A stretch of DNA of 64,000 nt from Brevundimonas diminuta. GTDB lineage: Bacteria; Pseudomonadota; Alphaproteobacteria; Caulobacterales; Caulobacteraceae. Numbering within the stretch: the stretch's first letter is position 1; every line of letters begins with the position of its first letter. The notes under the pieces were generated by a model that was not told the origin of the DNA, did not search any database, and was given only the letters and a program-made list of their open reading frames with translations. Shown one piece after another: positions 1-8,702 of this stretch. The stretch is from assembly GCF_022654015.1 (NCBI RefSeq), contig NZ_CP073063.1, positions 2,749,501 through 2,813,500 of the forward strand. The letters run 5' to 3'. The position numbers and the translations under genes are program-made.

Positions 1-1206
1 CGCCACGACGTCAGCGCGACACCCTATCTGAATTGGGGCAACGACCGGCCGGACTTCGGCTGGTGGATCGCGGCCTTGGCGCTGGATCCGTTCGACGGGG
101 ACCGGCTGGTCTATGCGACAGGGGCCACCGTTTATGAGACGCGCAACCTGTCTGCCGCCGACCGCGAACAGCCGACAGACTGGACTCCATGGGTCGAGGG
201 AATCGAACAGACGGCCGTCATCACCCTGGTCAGTCCGCCGAAGGGACCGCAACTGCTGACCGGCTTCGGCGACATATCCGGCTTCGCCCATGACGACCTG
301 AACCGCTCGCCCCAGCGCCAGTTCACCACCCCCGTCTTCGCCAACACCAATCAGATCGACTATGCGGGCGCCGCGCCCGACATCGTGGTGCGCAGCGGCA
401 CGCCGCACGAGGGCGTCGCCTCGGAGGGGCACGACGGCTCGACCCTGGCCTGGTCCGACGATGCCGGGCTGACCTGGAAGCCGCTGGGCCGACCCCGGCC
501 GGCTTCGGGCGAGACGCCGGTCGTCGCCGACAATCCGCGCATGGACCTGTATCGTGACGCGCCGATCACGGTGTCGGCGGACGGTTCGACGTTCGTGCTG
601 GCGACGCCCCAGGTCGTCTGGTCGCGGGATCGGGGACGGACGTGGAAGCCCACGGCGGGCCTGCCGCCTTTGCTGCGGCCGGTGGCCGACCGCAACGACC
701 CGATGCTGTTCTACACCCTGGATTTCCGCACCGGCGCCTGGTTCGTCAGCGTGGATGGCGCCGAGAGCTTCGCCGCCGTGCCGTCGCGCGGCCTGCCCGC
801 GAACACCGCCGATGATCGCCCGACCTGGCGCGAGACCGCCTTCCCGCTGAAGGCGACGCCCGATCATGAGGGCGATCTGTGGTTCGTATCGCGCAGCGGC
901 CTTTATTACAGCCGCGACGGCGGTCAGCGGTTCGACCGGATTGATGGGGGGCTGAGCGTCGAGATGATGGACTTCGGCAAGCCGCCCGCCGGTTCGACCT
1001 ACCCTGCCCTGTTCGCCATCGGCACGCAGGGTCCGGTGCGGGGCGTATTCCGTTCCGACGACAAGGGACGGACGTGGATGCGCGTCAACGACGACCGCCA
1101 TGAATATGGGCGCCGCTTCAGGGCTGTGGCCGGCGATCCGCGCGTCTTCGGCCGGGTCTATGTCGCCACCGACGGACGCGGCGTCGTCTATGGAGAACCC
1201 GCATGA
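1..1206 (+). CDS. GH74 endo-xyloglucanase, C-terminal part (5' end outside window)
   Basis: The frame is open from base 1 to the TGA at 1204-1206, giving the last 401 residues; the start lies upstream of the window. The opening stretch (TPYLNWG, then FGWWIAALALDPF and YATGATVYET) matches the conserved segment at the start of the second propeller of GH74 xyloglucanases. Asp-box (BNR) repeats follow: SDDAGLTW, SRDRGRTW, SVDGAESF, SRDGGQRF and SDDKGRTW. The family cuts the beta-1,4-glucan backbone of xyloglucan outside the cytoplasm. The stop overlaps the next start codon (ATGA), so it is co-translated with the fucosidase. The family call is firm; the endo or exo mode of action cannot be read from this part. 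Confidence 0.85.
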   Translation, partial: RHDVSATPYLNWGNDRPDFGWWIAALALDPFDGDRLVYATGATVYETRNLSAADREQPTDWTPWVEGIEQTAVITLVSPPKGPQLLTGFGDISGFAHDDLNRSPQRQFTTPVFANTNQIDYAGAAPDIVVRSGTPHEGVASEGHDGSTLAWSDDAGLTWKPLGRPRPASGETPVVADNPRMDLYRDAPITVSADGSTFVLATPQVVWSRDRGRTWKPTAGLPPLLRPVADRNDPMLFYTLDFRTGAWFVSVDGAESFAAVPSRGLPANTADDRPTWRETAFPLKATPDHEGDLWFVSRSGLYYSRDGGQRFDRIDGGLSVEMMDFGKPPAGSTYPALFAIGTQGPVRGVFRSDDKGRTWMRVNDDRHEYGRRFRAVAGDPRVFGRVYVATDGRGVVYGEPA

Positions 1207-2822
1207 CCCTTTCGCGACGTGGACTGCTGGGCGCGGGGGCGTCGGCTTCGATGCTGGGGGCCTGCGCGACGACGCCGAGCGCCGCGACGGCCGGTCCGTT
1301 CAAGCCGACCTGGGACAGTTTGGCGGCGGGCTATCGGACGCCCGACTGGTTCCGGGACGCCAAGTTCGGCATCTGGTCACATTGGGGGCCGCAGTGCGTG
1401 CCGGAGTTCGGCGACTGGTACGGTCGCCAGATGTATATCCAAGGCAACTCCTTCTACAACCACCACGTCGCGACCTACGGCCACCCCAGCCGGTTCGGTT
1501 TCATGGAGCTGATCGACCAGTTCAAGGGCGACCAGTGGGATCCCGAGGGCCTGCTGGACCTCTATCAGGCGGCGGGCGCCCGCTACATCATGTCGATGGC
1601 CAACCATCACGACAACCTGGACCTGTTCGACAGCAGCCATCATGCCTGGAACACGATGCGGGTGGGGCCCAAGCGCGACATCGTCGGCACATGGGAGAAG
1701 GCCGTCAGGGCGCGGGGCCTCCGGTTCGCCGTGTCGAACCACGCGGCGCACGCCTGGCACTGGTGGCAGACAGCGTACGGCTATGACGCCGAGGGGCCGC
1801 TGAAAGGCGTGCGATACGACGCGGCGAGCCTGACCAGGGCGGACGGCGCCGGCAAATGGTGGGATGGGCTAGACCCACAGGAGCTCTATACCGGCCCGAC
1901 CTTCGCCCCGCCCGACGGCATCGGCTCGATCGCCGATATGAACGCCTGGCACGATGCGCGCGATGGCCAGTGGATTGAGACGCCGCCCGCCAACAACCCG
2001 GCCTTCGTGCGGTCCTGGGTGGCGCGGCAGCGCGACCTGATCACCAAATACAAGCCGGACATGGTCTATTTCGACAACTACGGCCTGCCGCTGGGGCGGT
2101 ACGGGCTGAAGGCGACGGCCGAGTTCTATAACGCTTCGCTGGCTTGGCGGGGCGAACTGCCGGTCGTGAACGGCAAGCGGCTGGACGACCGCCAGCGCAA
2201 GGCGATCACCGAGACGGTCGAGCGCGGCTTTTCCGACAGCCTGAAGCCGGAGCCGTGGCAGACCGACACCTGTATTGGCGACTGGCACTACAACCGCGCC
2301 CGCTTCACGGGCCATTATTACGTACCGGCCAGCAGCATCGTGCAGCGGCTGGTGGATGTGGTGTCGAAGAACGGCAACCTGATGCTGAATATCCCCCAGC
2401 GCGGGGACGGGTCGATCGACAGCGACGAGCGCCAGATCCTGACGGACATCGCCGCCTGGATGAAGGTCAACGGCGAGGCGATCTTCGAGACTCGGCCCTG
2501 GCGCATCTATGGCGAGGGACCGACGGCCGTGGTCGCCGGAATGCATGGCGAGGGCGCGGCGCGGCCGTGGACGGGTCAGGACATCCGCTTCACCACCAAG
2601 GGCCAGACGCTCTACGCCTTCGCGCTGGACTGGCCCGAGGATCGGCGGATGGCGATCCAGGCGCTTCCTCTACGGGCCGGACGCATCGAGGCGGTCGAAC
2701 TGCTGGGCGGCGGGCCTCTGTCGTTCAGCCAGACGGATCAAGGCCTGACGATCGACCTGCCTTCGCAACGCTCCGTGGTCACGGCGCCGGCGGTGCGCCT
2801 GCGGGGCGCGGGACTGATCTGA
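1203..2822 (+). CDS. GH29 alpha-L-fucosidase, Tat-exported lipoprotein
   Basis: 539 residues. The N-terminus has twin arginines (SRRGLLGAG) and then a lipobox-like LGAC at Cys21, so export by Tat and lipid anchoring are likely. The GH29 catalytic domain follows, with KFGIWSHWGP near residue 54, the HHDNLDLFDSSHHAWN region near 135-150, and YFDNYGLP near 289-296, whose Asp (about 291) is the expected nucleophile. Length suits the family. It would remove terminal L-fucose from xyloglucan side chains. It starts inside the stop codon of the GH74 gene, which ties both to one substrate. Fucose linkage specificity is not visible. Confidence 0.9.
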   Translation: MTLSRRGLLGAGASASMLGACATTPSAATAGPFKPTWDSLAAGYRTPDWFRDAKFGIWSHWGPQCVPEFGDWYGRQMYIQGNSFYNHHVATYGHPSRFGFMELIDQFKGDQWDPEGLLDLYQAAGARYIMSMANHHDNLDLFDSSHHAWNTMRVGPKRDIVGTWEKAVRARGLRFAVSNHAAHAWHWWQTAYGYDAEGPLKGVRYDAASLTRADGAGKWWDGLDPQELYTGPTFAPPDGIGSIADMNAWHDARDGQWIETPPANNPAFVRSWVARQRDLITKYKPDMVYFDNYGLPLGRYGLKATAEFYNASLAWRGELPVVNGKRLDDRQRKAITETVERGFSDSLKPEPWQTDTCIGDWHYNRARFTGHYYVPASSIVQRLVDVVSKNGNLMLNIPQRGDGSIDSDERQILTDIAAWMKVNGEAIFETRPWRIYGEGPTAVVAGMHGEGAARPWTGQDIRFTTKGQTLYAFALDWPEDRRMAIQALPLRAGRIEAVELLGGGPLSFSQTDQGLTIDLPSQRSVVTAPAVRLRGAGLI

Positions 2823-2856
2823 ACTTCAAAACGGCGACGACGGGAGGAGAAACGCC

Positions 2857-3483
2857 ATGAAGACGCTGAAGAAGGCCGCCCAGGCCGGGATGGCGGCGGC
2901 CCTGCTGCTGGGCGCCCCGGCCATGGCCCAGACGGAGCCCGCAGCCGCACCGGCGCCCCCACAGGCGCAACGATCCAAGATGGCCGACAAGCTGATCAAC
3001 TCGCCCTTCGTGCAGAACTGGAACACCTGGGGCCTAACGCCCAGTCCGACGCCGCACGATGTTCAGGGCGTCACGGGCGGCAAGGCCCTGACCATCGATG
3101 TCAAACGGGCGGGCGACCCCTGGTTGGTCGGGGCGGTGATGACGAACTCAGGCGCGATCAAGGCCGGAGACGTGCTGCTGCTGGGCGTCTGGGTGCGGGC
3201 GACCCAACTGCCCGAAGGCCAGAGCGAGGCCCGCATGCCCGTTGTTTTGCTGGAGGCGCAGGGTGAGCCGAAGGTCACGCTGGCCCAGGCGTCGAACGTC
3301 GCCGTTGGACAGGGCTGGACGATGCTCTACGCCTCGGGCGTGGCCCCGAAGGACGTCGCACCAGGCGAAAGCAGTATCATCCTGCAGATGGGCCAGGCCG
3401 TGCAGACGCTGGAGCTGGGTCCGGCCCTGCTGTTCGACTTCGGGCCCGACTACGATCGGGCGCGGTTGCCGCAAAATCCCTGA
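2857..3483 (+). CDS. Secreted carbohydrate-binding-like protein
   Basis: 208 residues preceded by a clear ribosome-binding site (GGGAGGAGA). A Sec signal peptide ends near AMAQ (residues 1-25), followed by a proline/alanine linker. The rest reads as a beta-sandwich of the CBM4/9 kind: NSPFVQNWNTWG, then a middle with GDVLLLGVWVRA, and a C-terminal strand LGPALLFDFGPDYD. No catalytic residues are apparent. It lies 34 bases after the GH29 gene in the same direction, so it probably binds the same polysaccharide or its fragments. Its stop codon abuts the stop of the convergent esterase with no spacer. The sandwich assignment is by sequence pattern only. Confidence 0.6.
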   Translation: MKTLKKAAQAGMAAALLLGAPAMAQTEPAAAPAPPQAQRSKMADKLINSPFVQNWNTWGLTPSPTPHDVQGVTGGKALTIDVKRAGDPWLVGAVMTNSGAIKAGDVLLLGVWVRATQLPEGQSEARMPVVLLEAQGEPKVTLAQASNVAVGQGWTMLYASGVAPKDVAPGESSIILQMGQAVQTLELGPALLFDFGPDYDRARLPQNP

Positions 3484-5445
3484 TCAACGGATTTCCGCCT
3501 CGAACGGAACCGCCGGGAGACCGGCGGGGCCGTAGAGGTTGCAGACTGGACTGTCAGCCCAGCAGAAGCGGACCTTGAGGTCGGTGGCGGCGGCGGCGGC
3601 CAGCACCACCTCGTCCCCCGCCAGGGCCGCATCGACGAAGCGACAGGCGTTGTCGGCCCCGCACAGCTCGAACCCGACGGGGCGGTTGGAGCCATAGGCG
3701 ATCAGCTGAGCCGAGGCGGGGTAGCGGACGTGGACGCCATCGGCGGCGCGGGTCACAGACACCGGCTGCGGCGAGACGGGCTGCGTCTCGCCGTCCAGAC
3801 GACGGGCCTCCAGCGCCAGACGTCGCCCCACTTCCAGTTTGTTGGTGGGATGGATGTCGTAGCGGTCGCCGATGTCGATAGCGACGGCGAGGCCCGCCAG
3901 AGGATCGGCGTTGACGACCGTGCGCTGGCTTTCGCGCAGAGCCGCCCAATAGGAGTTGGTGGGCTGACCGGCCATCGGGCCGAAGTTCGCAAGTTGCACG
4001 ACCAGCATCCGCATCTCGGGGTTTTCGAACCGGGCGCGCCAGTCGGCGAACAGGGCGGGCAGCAGACGGCGATAGCCGACATAGTCGCCAATGTTCGACT
4101 CGCCCTGGTACCAGGCCATGCCCTTAAGGCCATAGGCGCCCAGGGGTTCGATCATGCCGTTGTACAAGGTGGTCGTGCCGCTGCCGCCGATCCAGGGCGT
4201 GCGCGGGGGATTGGGCAGGTCGCCCAGCAGCGCGGCGACGCGGTGACGCCAGCCCGACGACAGGCTGACGGTCGTGCCGTCGGCGAGCACCAGGCGCTTG
4301 TTCGCCGCCGGTCCCCAGGCGCCGCCTCCGCCGTTCGTGTCCAGCACGCCGACCGCGATCAGGTTACGGCCGGCCTTCAGCGTGCCGGCAGGTACGGCGT
4401 AGGTGCGCGGCGTATCCCAGCCCTGCTGGCCGCCGATATATTGGCCGTTGATCCAGGTGACGTCGGCGTCGTCCACGGGACCCAGCTCCAGTGTCGCGGC
4501 CTGGCGCGCCTGGGCGGCGGTGAGTTCGATCTCCTTGCGCAGCCAGACGATGCCGTCGAAGGTGGCCAGCCCCGGCACGGTGGACTCCCAAAAACCCTCG
4601 GCCGGGATCGGCGCCCAGTCGGCGTCGTTCGTGCGCGCCAGATGCCAGCCCTGTTTCGTGCCGGGATCGTAGGTCCGCCACCAGTCCTGGGTCACACGAC
4701 GCCAGATCGCGTCGCCCTGGCTCGGATCACGGGCGTAGGCGTCCAACGCCTTCAACGCCTCCTGATGCCCGCCCAGCTTTTCGACGGCGTCGCGGCTCAG
4801 CCAGTCCTCGATGATCGACCCGCCCCAAGAGGCGGCGATCAGGCCGACCGGCACGTCTTCGGCACGACGCAGGTCGCGGCCCATGAAATAGCAGGCGGCC
4901 GAGAAGTCGCGCACACTTTGCGGGCTGGTGACGCGCCACTGGCCGACGGCGCGCGGAGCGGCGGACGGCGCCGCCAGGCTGGAACGCCCGACCAAGAAGA
5001 GGCGGATCTTGGCGTCGTTCGCGGCGCCGATCTCGCTCTCTGCATTCGTGGCCTGACGGACGGCGAACTCCATGTTCGACTGGCCTGAACACAGCCAGAC
5101 ATCCCCGATCATGATGTCGGAGACGCTCTGGCTCGCGCCGGCCGACTGAGCCGTCAGGACATAGGGGCCGCCGGCGGTCAGGGTCGGAAGGGTCGCACGC
5201 CAGACGCCGTCGGCGCCGGCCGTCGCCTGGATCTGCGCTTGACCCAGGCTGACCGAGACGGCGGCGCCGGGCGCGGCCCTGCCCCACACCTTGATGGGAC
5301 GGCCGCGTTGCAGGACGGCGTGGTCCTGGAACATGGCGTCGAAAAGAGCGGGCGTGACGACCGTCTGGGGCTGGACCTGCGCCTGGACGGGCGAAGCCCC
5401 TGTGAGCGCGGCGACAGCCGCGGCGGCAAGCAACAACGAGCGCAT
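3484..5445 (-). CDS. Sialate-O-acetylesterase-like carbohydrate esterase (SGNH type)
   Basis: 653 residues from the ATG at 5445, chosen because AGGAGG lies just upstream and a signal peptide follows (MRSLLLAAAAVAALTG...VQA). The SGNH catalytic parts are visible: CSGQSNMEFAV with the nucleophile Ser, and DIHPTNK with the catalytic His. Between the two halves of the esterase lies a GH2-type jelly-roll insert (LRKEIELTAAQA ... WINGQYIGG), as in other members of this family. In bacteria degrading plant walls these enzymes remove O-acetyl groups from sugars, so acetylated xyloglucan is a more likely target here than sialic acid. It has its own upstream region with a repeated motif. Confidence 0.85.
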   Translation of the reverse strand: MRSLLLAAAAVAALTGASPVQAQVQPQTVVTPALFDAMFQDHAVLQRGRPIKVWGRAAPGAAVSVSLGQAQIQATAGADGVWRATLPTLTAGGPYVLTAQSAGASQSVSDIMIGDVWLCSGQSNMEFAVRQATNAESEIGAANDAKIRLFLVGRSSLAAPSAAPRAVGQWRVTSPQSVRDFSAACYFMGRDLRRAEDVPVGLIAASWGGSIIEDWLSRDAVEKLGGHQEALKALDAYARDPSQGDAIWRRVTQDWWRTYDPGTKQGWHLARTNDADWAPIPAEGFWESTVPGLATFDGIVWLRKEIELTAAQARQAATLELGPVDDADVTWINGQYIGGQQGWDTPRTYAVPAGTLKAGRNLIAVGVLDTNGGGGAWGPAANKRLVLADGTTVSLSSGWRHRVAALLGDLPNPPRTPWIGGSGTTTLYNGMIEPLGAYGLKGMAWYQGESNIGDYVGYRRLLPALFADWRARFENPEMRMLVVQLANFGPMAGQPTNSYWAALRESQRTVVNADPLAGLAVAIDIGDRYDIHPTNKLEVGRRLALEARRLDGETQPVSPQPVSVTRAADGVHVRYPASAQLIAYGSNRPVGFELCGADNACRFVDAALAGDEVVLAAAAATDLKVRFCWADSPVCNLYGPAGLPAVPFEAEIR

Positions 5446-5481
5446 CTGCGCCTCCTGTCTGTCCGCCGCAGCGGAAGGTTC

Positions 5482-5534
5482 GAAATTGCACTGCACCCCG
5501 AAATGGCGTGCAAAGTGCAAGACAGTGCAATTTC
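5482..5534 (-). promoter_or_regulatory. Operator-like repeat cluster upstream of the acetylesterase gene
   Basis: A perfect 12-base inverted repeat, GAAATTGCACTG at 5482-5493 and CAGTGCAATTTC at 5523-5534, is separated by 29 bases. Within it the motif GTGCAA occurs at 5508, 5515 and 5525 on the plus strand and as TTGCAC at 5486. The cluster lies 37-89 bases upstream of the esterase start, where a repressor or activator would bind. No regulator gene adjoins it, so the binding protein is unknown. Confidence 0.5.
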
Positions 5535-5695
5535 CGCCCGTCCGACCATCAGCCGGAAGGCCGAGTGAATTCTTCGCCGCCGTCGGGATCGGGGGCCGAG
5601 GATGTCAAAGATCAGGTCCCTATCATAAGGCCGCTGGACACCCTGTATGGGAAGCGCCCCGATCTTTCTTCAAAGTCTCGTCAAGACAACAGGTT

Positions 5696-5727
5696 GAGCA
5701 TCGACATCGTGTCCGATGTCGATGCTC
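5696..5727 (-). terminator. Strong hairpin after the GH31 gene
   Basis: A perfect 14-base-pair stem (5696-5709 with 5714-5727) and a 4-base loop lie 10 bases beyond the GH31 stop codon. No long T tract follows on the minus strand, so it may act as a terminator or as an RNA 3'-end stabiliser. It marks the end of the receptor-GH35-GH31 transcript. Confidence 0.65.
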
Positions 5728-5736
5728 TGTCTCGAT

Positions 5737-8673
5737 CTAGCGCCGAACCTCCACAGCCTGGCCATTGTATTGGATCGTCCTGGCCGGAGCCGCCTCGAAG
5801 TTTCCGACATCGGCGCCCGGCCCGCTGACGAAGCGCACATTGATGGTGCGATTGGTCGGCATGGTCGGATACGAACCCGTCCGCGCACCGATGGTCAGGA
5901 CACCGGTCGCGTCGTTCCAGGTCATGGGGATGTTGGAGAACTCGCCCCTCTCATAGGCGTAGGTCGTGCCCTGATCCTCATACAGGGAGAAGGAGCCGTT
6001 GGCGCCGGTGTAGACGATCAGCGTCAGCGGGCCGTCCAGTTCCTCGGCCGTGTACTGGATCGCCGGACCGGTGGGCAGGATGGAGCCGGCGCGCACGAAG
6101 ACCGGGATCTTGTCCTCGGGCGCCTGGACCGTCGCCGACCGGCCGCCGGTGTATTTCTGGCCCGTCAGCATGTCGTACCAGTCGGCCCCTTGGGGGAAAT
6201 AGACCGAGCGGCTGCGCGCCTTGTATTCCGTCACCGGCGCGATCAGCAGGGCGTGGCCGAACAGATACTGGTCGTTGATGTCGCGCGCCTTGAGGTCGGA
6301 CGGGAAGTCCATGACCAGGCCGCGCATGATGGTGGCGTCACGCTGATAGACGTCGCCGGCCAGGCTGTAGATGTAGGGCATCAGCCGGTAGCGGGTCCGC
6401 AGCTGGGCGGCGTAGGCGTCGTAAAGCGGCGTGCCGGGCTGGGCCAGGTTATAGACCTCACGCAGCGGGAACTCTCCGTGCGAACGGAAGATCGGCGACC
6501 AGGCGCCGAACTGGAACCAGCGGAGCTGAAGCTCGTCCCACTCGGCCTTGTCCTCAGGCTTCATGCCGGCGGGATTGGAGTAGCGCGCCTCGACCGAGAA
6601 GCCGCCGATGTCATGGGTCCAGTTGGCCAGGCCCGACAGGCCGGTGTTCACGCCCGCCGAGATCTGGTCCTTCAGATTGTCCCAGCGCGCCACCACGTCG
6701 CCCGACCACAGGGTCGAGCCGGTGCGTTGCAGGCCGCCCCAGGCGGAGCGGGTCAGGATGTAGGTCCGCTCGTCGCCCTTTTCACGGCGGAAGTTGTTGT
6801 AGACGTTCTCGGCGTTCACCAGCGGATACGAGTTGAAGACATAGGCGCCCGGACCGATGGCGGTCGGTCCCATCCGCAGGGTGCGCTCGGGAATGTCCAA
6901 GTTGGAGTGCATGTCCGGCTCGACCGAATCCAGCCACCAGCCGTCGAAGTTCATGCCCTTGAAGCTGTCGGACATCTGCTTCCAGTAAAGGTCGCGGGCG
7001 GCGGGCAGATAGGGGTCGTAGAAGCTGTTGGCGTAGCCGGGTCCCACCCAGTCGCGCGCGCCGACATCGACGTTGCGGGTATACATGCCGCCGATCGCGT
7101 CCAACTGCTTGTAGTGCTCGGTCGTCGGATAGAACTTCGGCCAGACCGAAATGATGATGTTGGCGTTCATGTCGTGAACGTCCTTGACCATCTGGGTGGG
7201 GTTGGGGAAGCGCGCGGGGTCGAACTGATGCGAGCCCCAGGCGTTTTCAGGCCAGTAGAACCAGTCCTGAACGATGTTGTCGATCGGCAGGCCCAGCTCG
7301 CGGTATCGACGCACCGTGTCCACCACCTCGTCCTGGGTGTTGTAGCGCTGGCGGCTCTGCCAGAAGCCATAGGCCCAGCGGGGCAGCATCACCGACTTGC
7401 CGGTCAGACCGCGATAGTTCGAGATCACCCCGTCCAGATCAGCGCCGCCGATGTAGTAGTAGTCGATGGCGGTCCCGACCTCTGACGCCAGGCTGAGCGC
7501 GCCCTGATCGGCGGCGGGCAGCGGATCTTGGTGACGCAGCGAGATATAGCCGTCTTCGGGGATCCATTCGATCTTGATCGGCACGCGCGTATTGGCGGCC
7601 ATCTGAACCTGGAAGTCGTGATCGAACGGGTTCCAGTTCTGGCGCCAGTTGTCCTCGACCATCCGCCCGTCGATCCAGACCTTGGCATAGCCCGAGGAGT
7701 AGAGGCGGAACTTGTGCAGGCCGGCGGTCGCGGTTTCCAGCGTGCCTTCCCAGACGACCTTGACGCCCGCCTGGCCGGGCTTGCCCATGTCGCCGGTCTG
7801 GACCGGCTGGCCCGGTTGCGACTTGAAGCCCTCGGGCCAGCGCGACCATTCGCGGATGAACTCGTAGTTCACCTCGGTTTCCTGGCGCTGAACCTTGAGC
7901 TGGTCGTTCTGATAGTAGCTGGCGGTCAGGCCGCCAAACCGACCAGTGGCGTCGCGCACGATGAGCTGGTCCGCGATCATGCCGTAGGGGCGCGGGTCGC
8001 CGAAGCGGGTGATCGAGTTGTTGTCCCACAGGACGCCGTAGTTGCGGCTGGACACGACCAAAGGAATACCGACGTCGATGTTGTGCTGGGCCAGCTGAAC
8101 GTCGTGGCCCTTGTAGTTCATCACGCCCTGCTGGTGCTGGCCCAGGCCGTAGAAGGCTTCATCGGCCGGGCTTTCCCAGACCTGACGCGTGGCCAGGAAG
8201 CGGTGATCGCCCTTCTGGTCCTCGACCGTGACGGGGCTGAGTTCGCGGCTGCCGGGACGCTCCTTAAGCACTTCCTGGCCGTTTTCGTCGAGGAAGCGGA
8301 CGGCGCCGGTCTCGCGCGAGACTTCCGCAGTAGCTTCGGCGGTCTTCAGCACGACCAGGTCGCCGCGGGTCTCGACCTGGAACGGCGTCGTGGTCGAGGG
8401 CTGGGCCGTGACCATCAGGCTGGCTGGCAGTTCGAGGTCCGCATTCTCGGTCGCGGTGACGCGGATGGTCTCGGGACCATAGACCTCAAGCCGGACGCGG
8501 CGGGCGGCGCCCTCGGCCGGGGTTACGACGATGCCGCTGGCCGTGCGTTCGAACGCGGCCTGCTGGATGGCCCCGGCGGAGGCGCCGTTCATCAGCCCCT
8601 GCCCTGCGCAGGCGGCCAAAGGGGCGGTCATCAGGGCGGCCAGGAACAGGCGGCGGGCGAGGGTCGGGATCAT
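5737..8673 (-). CDS. GH31 alpha-xylosidase/alpha-glucosidase with PA14 insert, lipoprotein
   Basis: 978 residues from the ATG at 8673. A longer frame would overlap the GH35 gene, while this start gives a lipoprotein signal (LARRLFLAALMTAPLAAC, Cys22). After an N-terminal sandwich comes a PA14-like insert (YYQNDQLKVQRQE ... WEGTLETATAGLHKFRLYSS ... GYISLRHQDP), then the GH31 barrel with WWLDSVEPDM (nucleophile Asp near residue 580) and LWSGDVVARW (acid/base region). PA14-containing GH31 enzymes of xyloglucan loci, such as Cellvibrio japonicus Xyl31A, are alpha-xylosidases acting on oligosaccharides. It starts 29 bases after the GH35 stop, in one operon. Substrate is inferred from domain layout and neighbours. 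Confidence 0.87.
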   Translation of the reverse strand: MIPTLARRLFLAALMTAPLAACAGQGLMNGASAGAIQQAAFERTASGIVVTPAEGAARRVRLEVYGPETIRVTATENADLELPASLMVTAQPSTTTPFQVETRGDLVVLKTAEATAEVSRETGAVRFLDENGQEVLKERPGSRELSPVTVEDQKGDHRFLATRQVWESPADEAFYGLGQHQQGVMNYKGHDVQLAQHNIDVGIPLVVSSRNYGVLWDNNSITRFGDPRPYGMIADQLIVRDATGRFGGLTASYYQNDQLKVQRQETEVNYEFIREWSRWPEGFKSQPGQPVQTGDMGKPGQAGVKVVWEGTLETATAGLHKFRLYSSGYAKVWIDGRMVEDNWRQNWNPFDHDFQVQMAANTRVPIKIEWIPEDGYISLRHQDPLPAADQGALSLASEVGTAIDYYYIGGADLDGVISNYRGLTGKSVMLPRWAYGFWQSRQRYNTQDEVVDTVRRYRELGLPIDNIVQDWFYWPENAWGSHQFDPARFPNPTQMVKDVHDMNANIIISVWPKFYPTTEHYKQLDAIGGMYTRNVDVGARDWVGPGYANSFYDPYLPAARDLYWKQMSDSFKGMNFDGWWLDSVEPDMHSNLDIPERTLRMGPTAIGPGAYVFNSYPLVNAENVYNNFRREKGDERTYILTRSAWGGLQRTGSTLWSGDVVARWDNLKDQISAGVNTGLSGLANWTHDIGGFSVEARYSNPAGMKPEDKAEWDELQLRWFQFGAWSPIFRSHGEFPLREVYNLAQPGTPLYDAYAAQLRTRYRLMPYIYSLAGDVYQRDATIMRGLVMDFPSDLKARDINDQYLFGHALLIAPVTEYKARSRSVYFPQGADWYDMLTGQKYTGGRSATVQAPEDKIPVFVRAGSILPTGPAIQYTAEELDGPLTLIVYTGANGSFSLYEDQGTTYAYERGEFSNIPMTWNDATGVLTIGARTGSYPTMPTNRTINVRFVSGPGADVGNFEAAPARTIQYNGQAVEVRR

Positions 8674-8702
8674 GGCGGGCGCTCGCGTTACTCTTGCAGG
8701 GT

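Noticed and set aside
5446..5520. A 25-residue N-terminal extension of the acetylesterase
   Set aside because: It would bury the signal peptide and cover the operator-like repeats, while the ATG at 5445 has a perfect AGGAGG.
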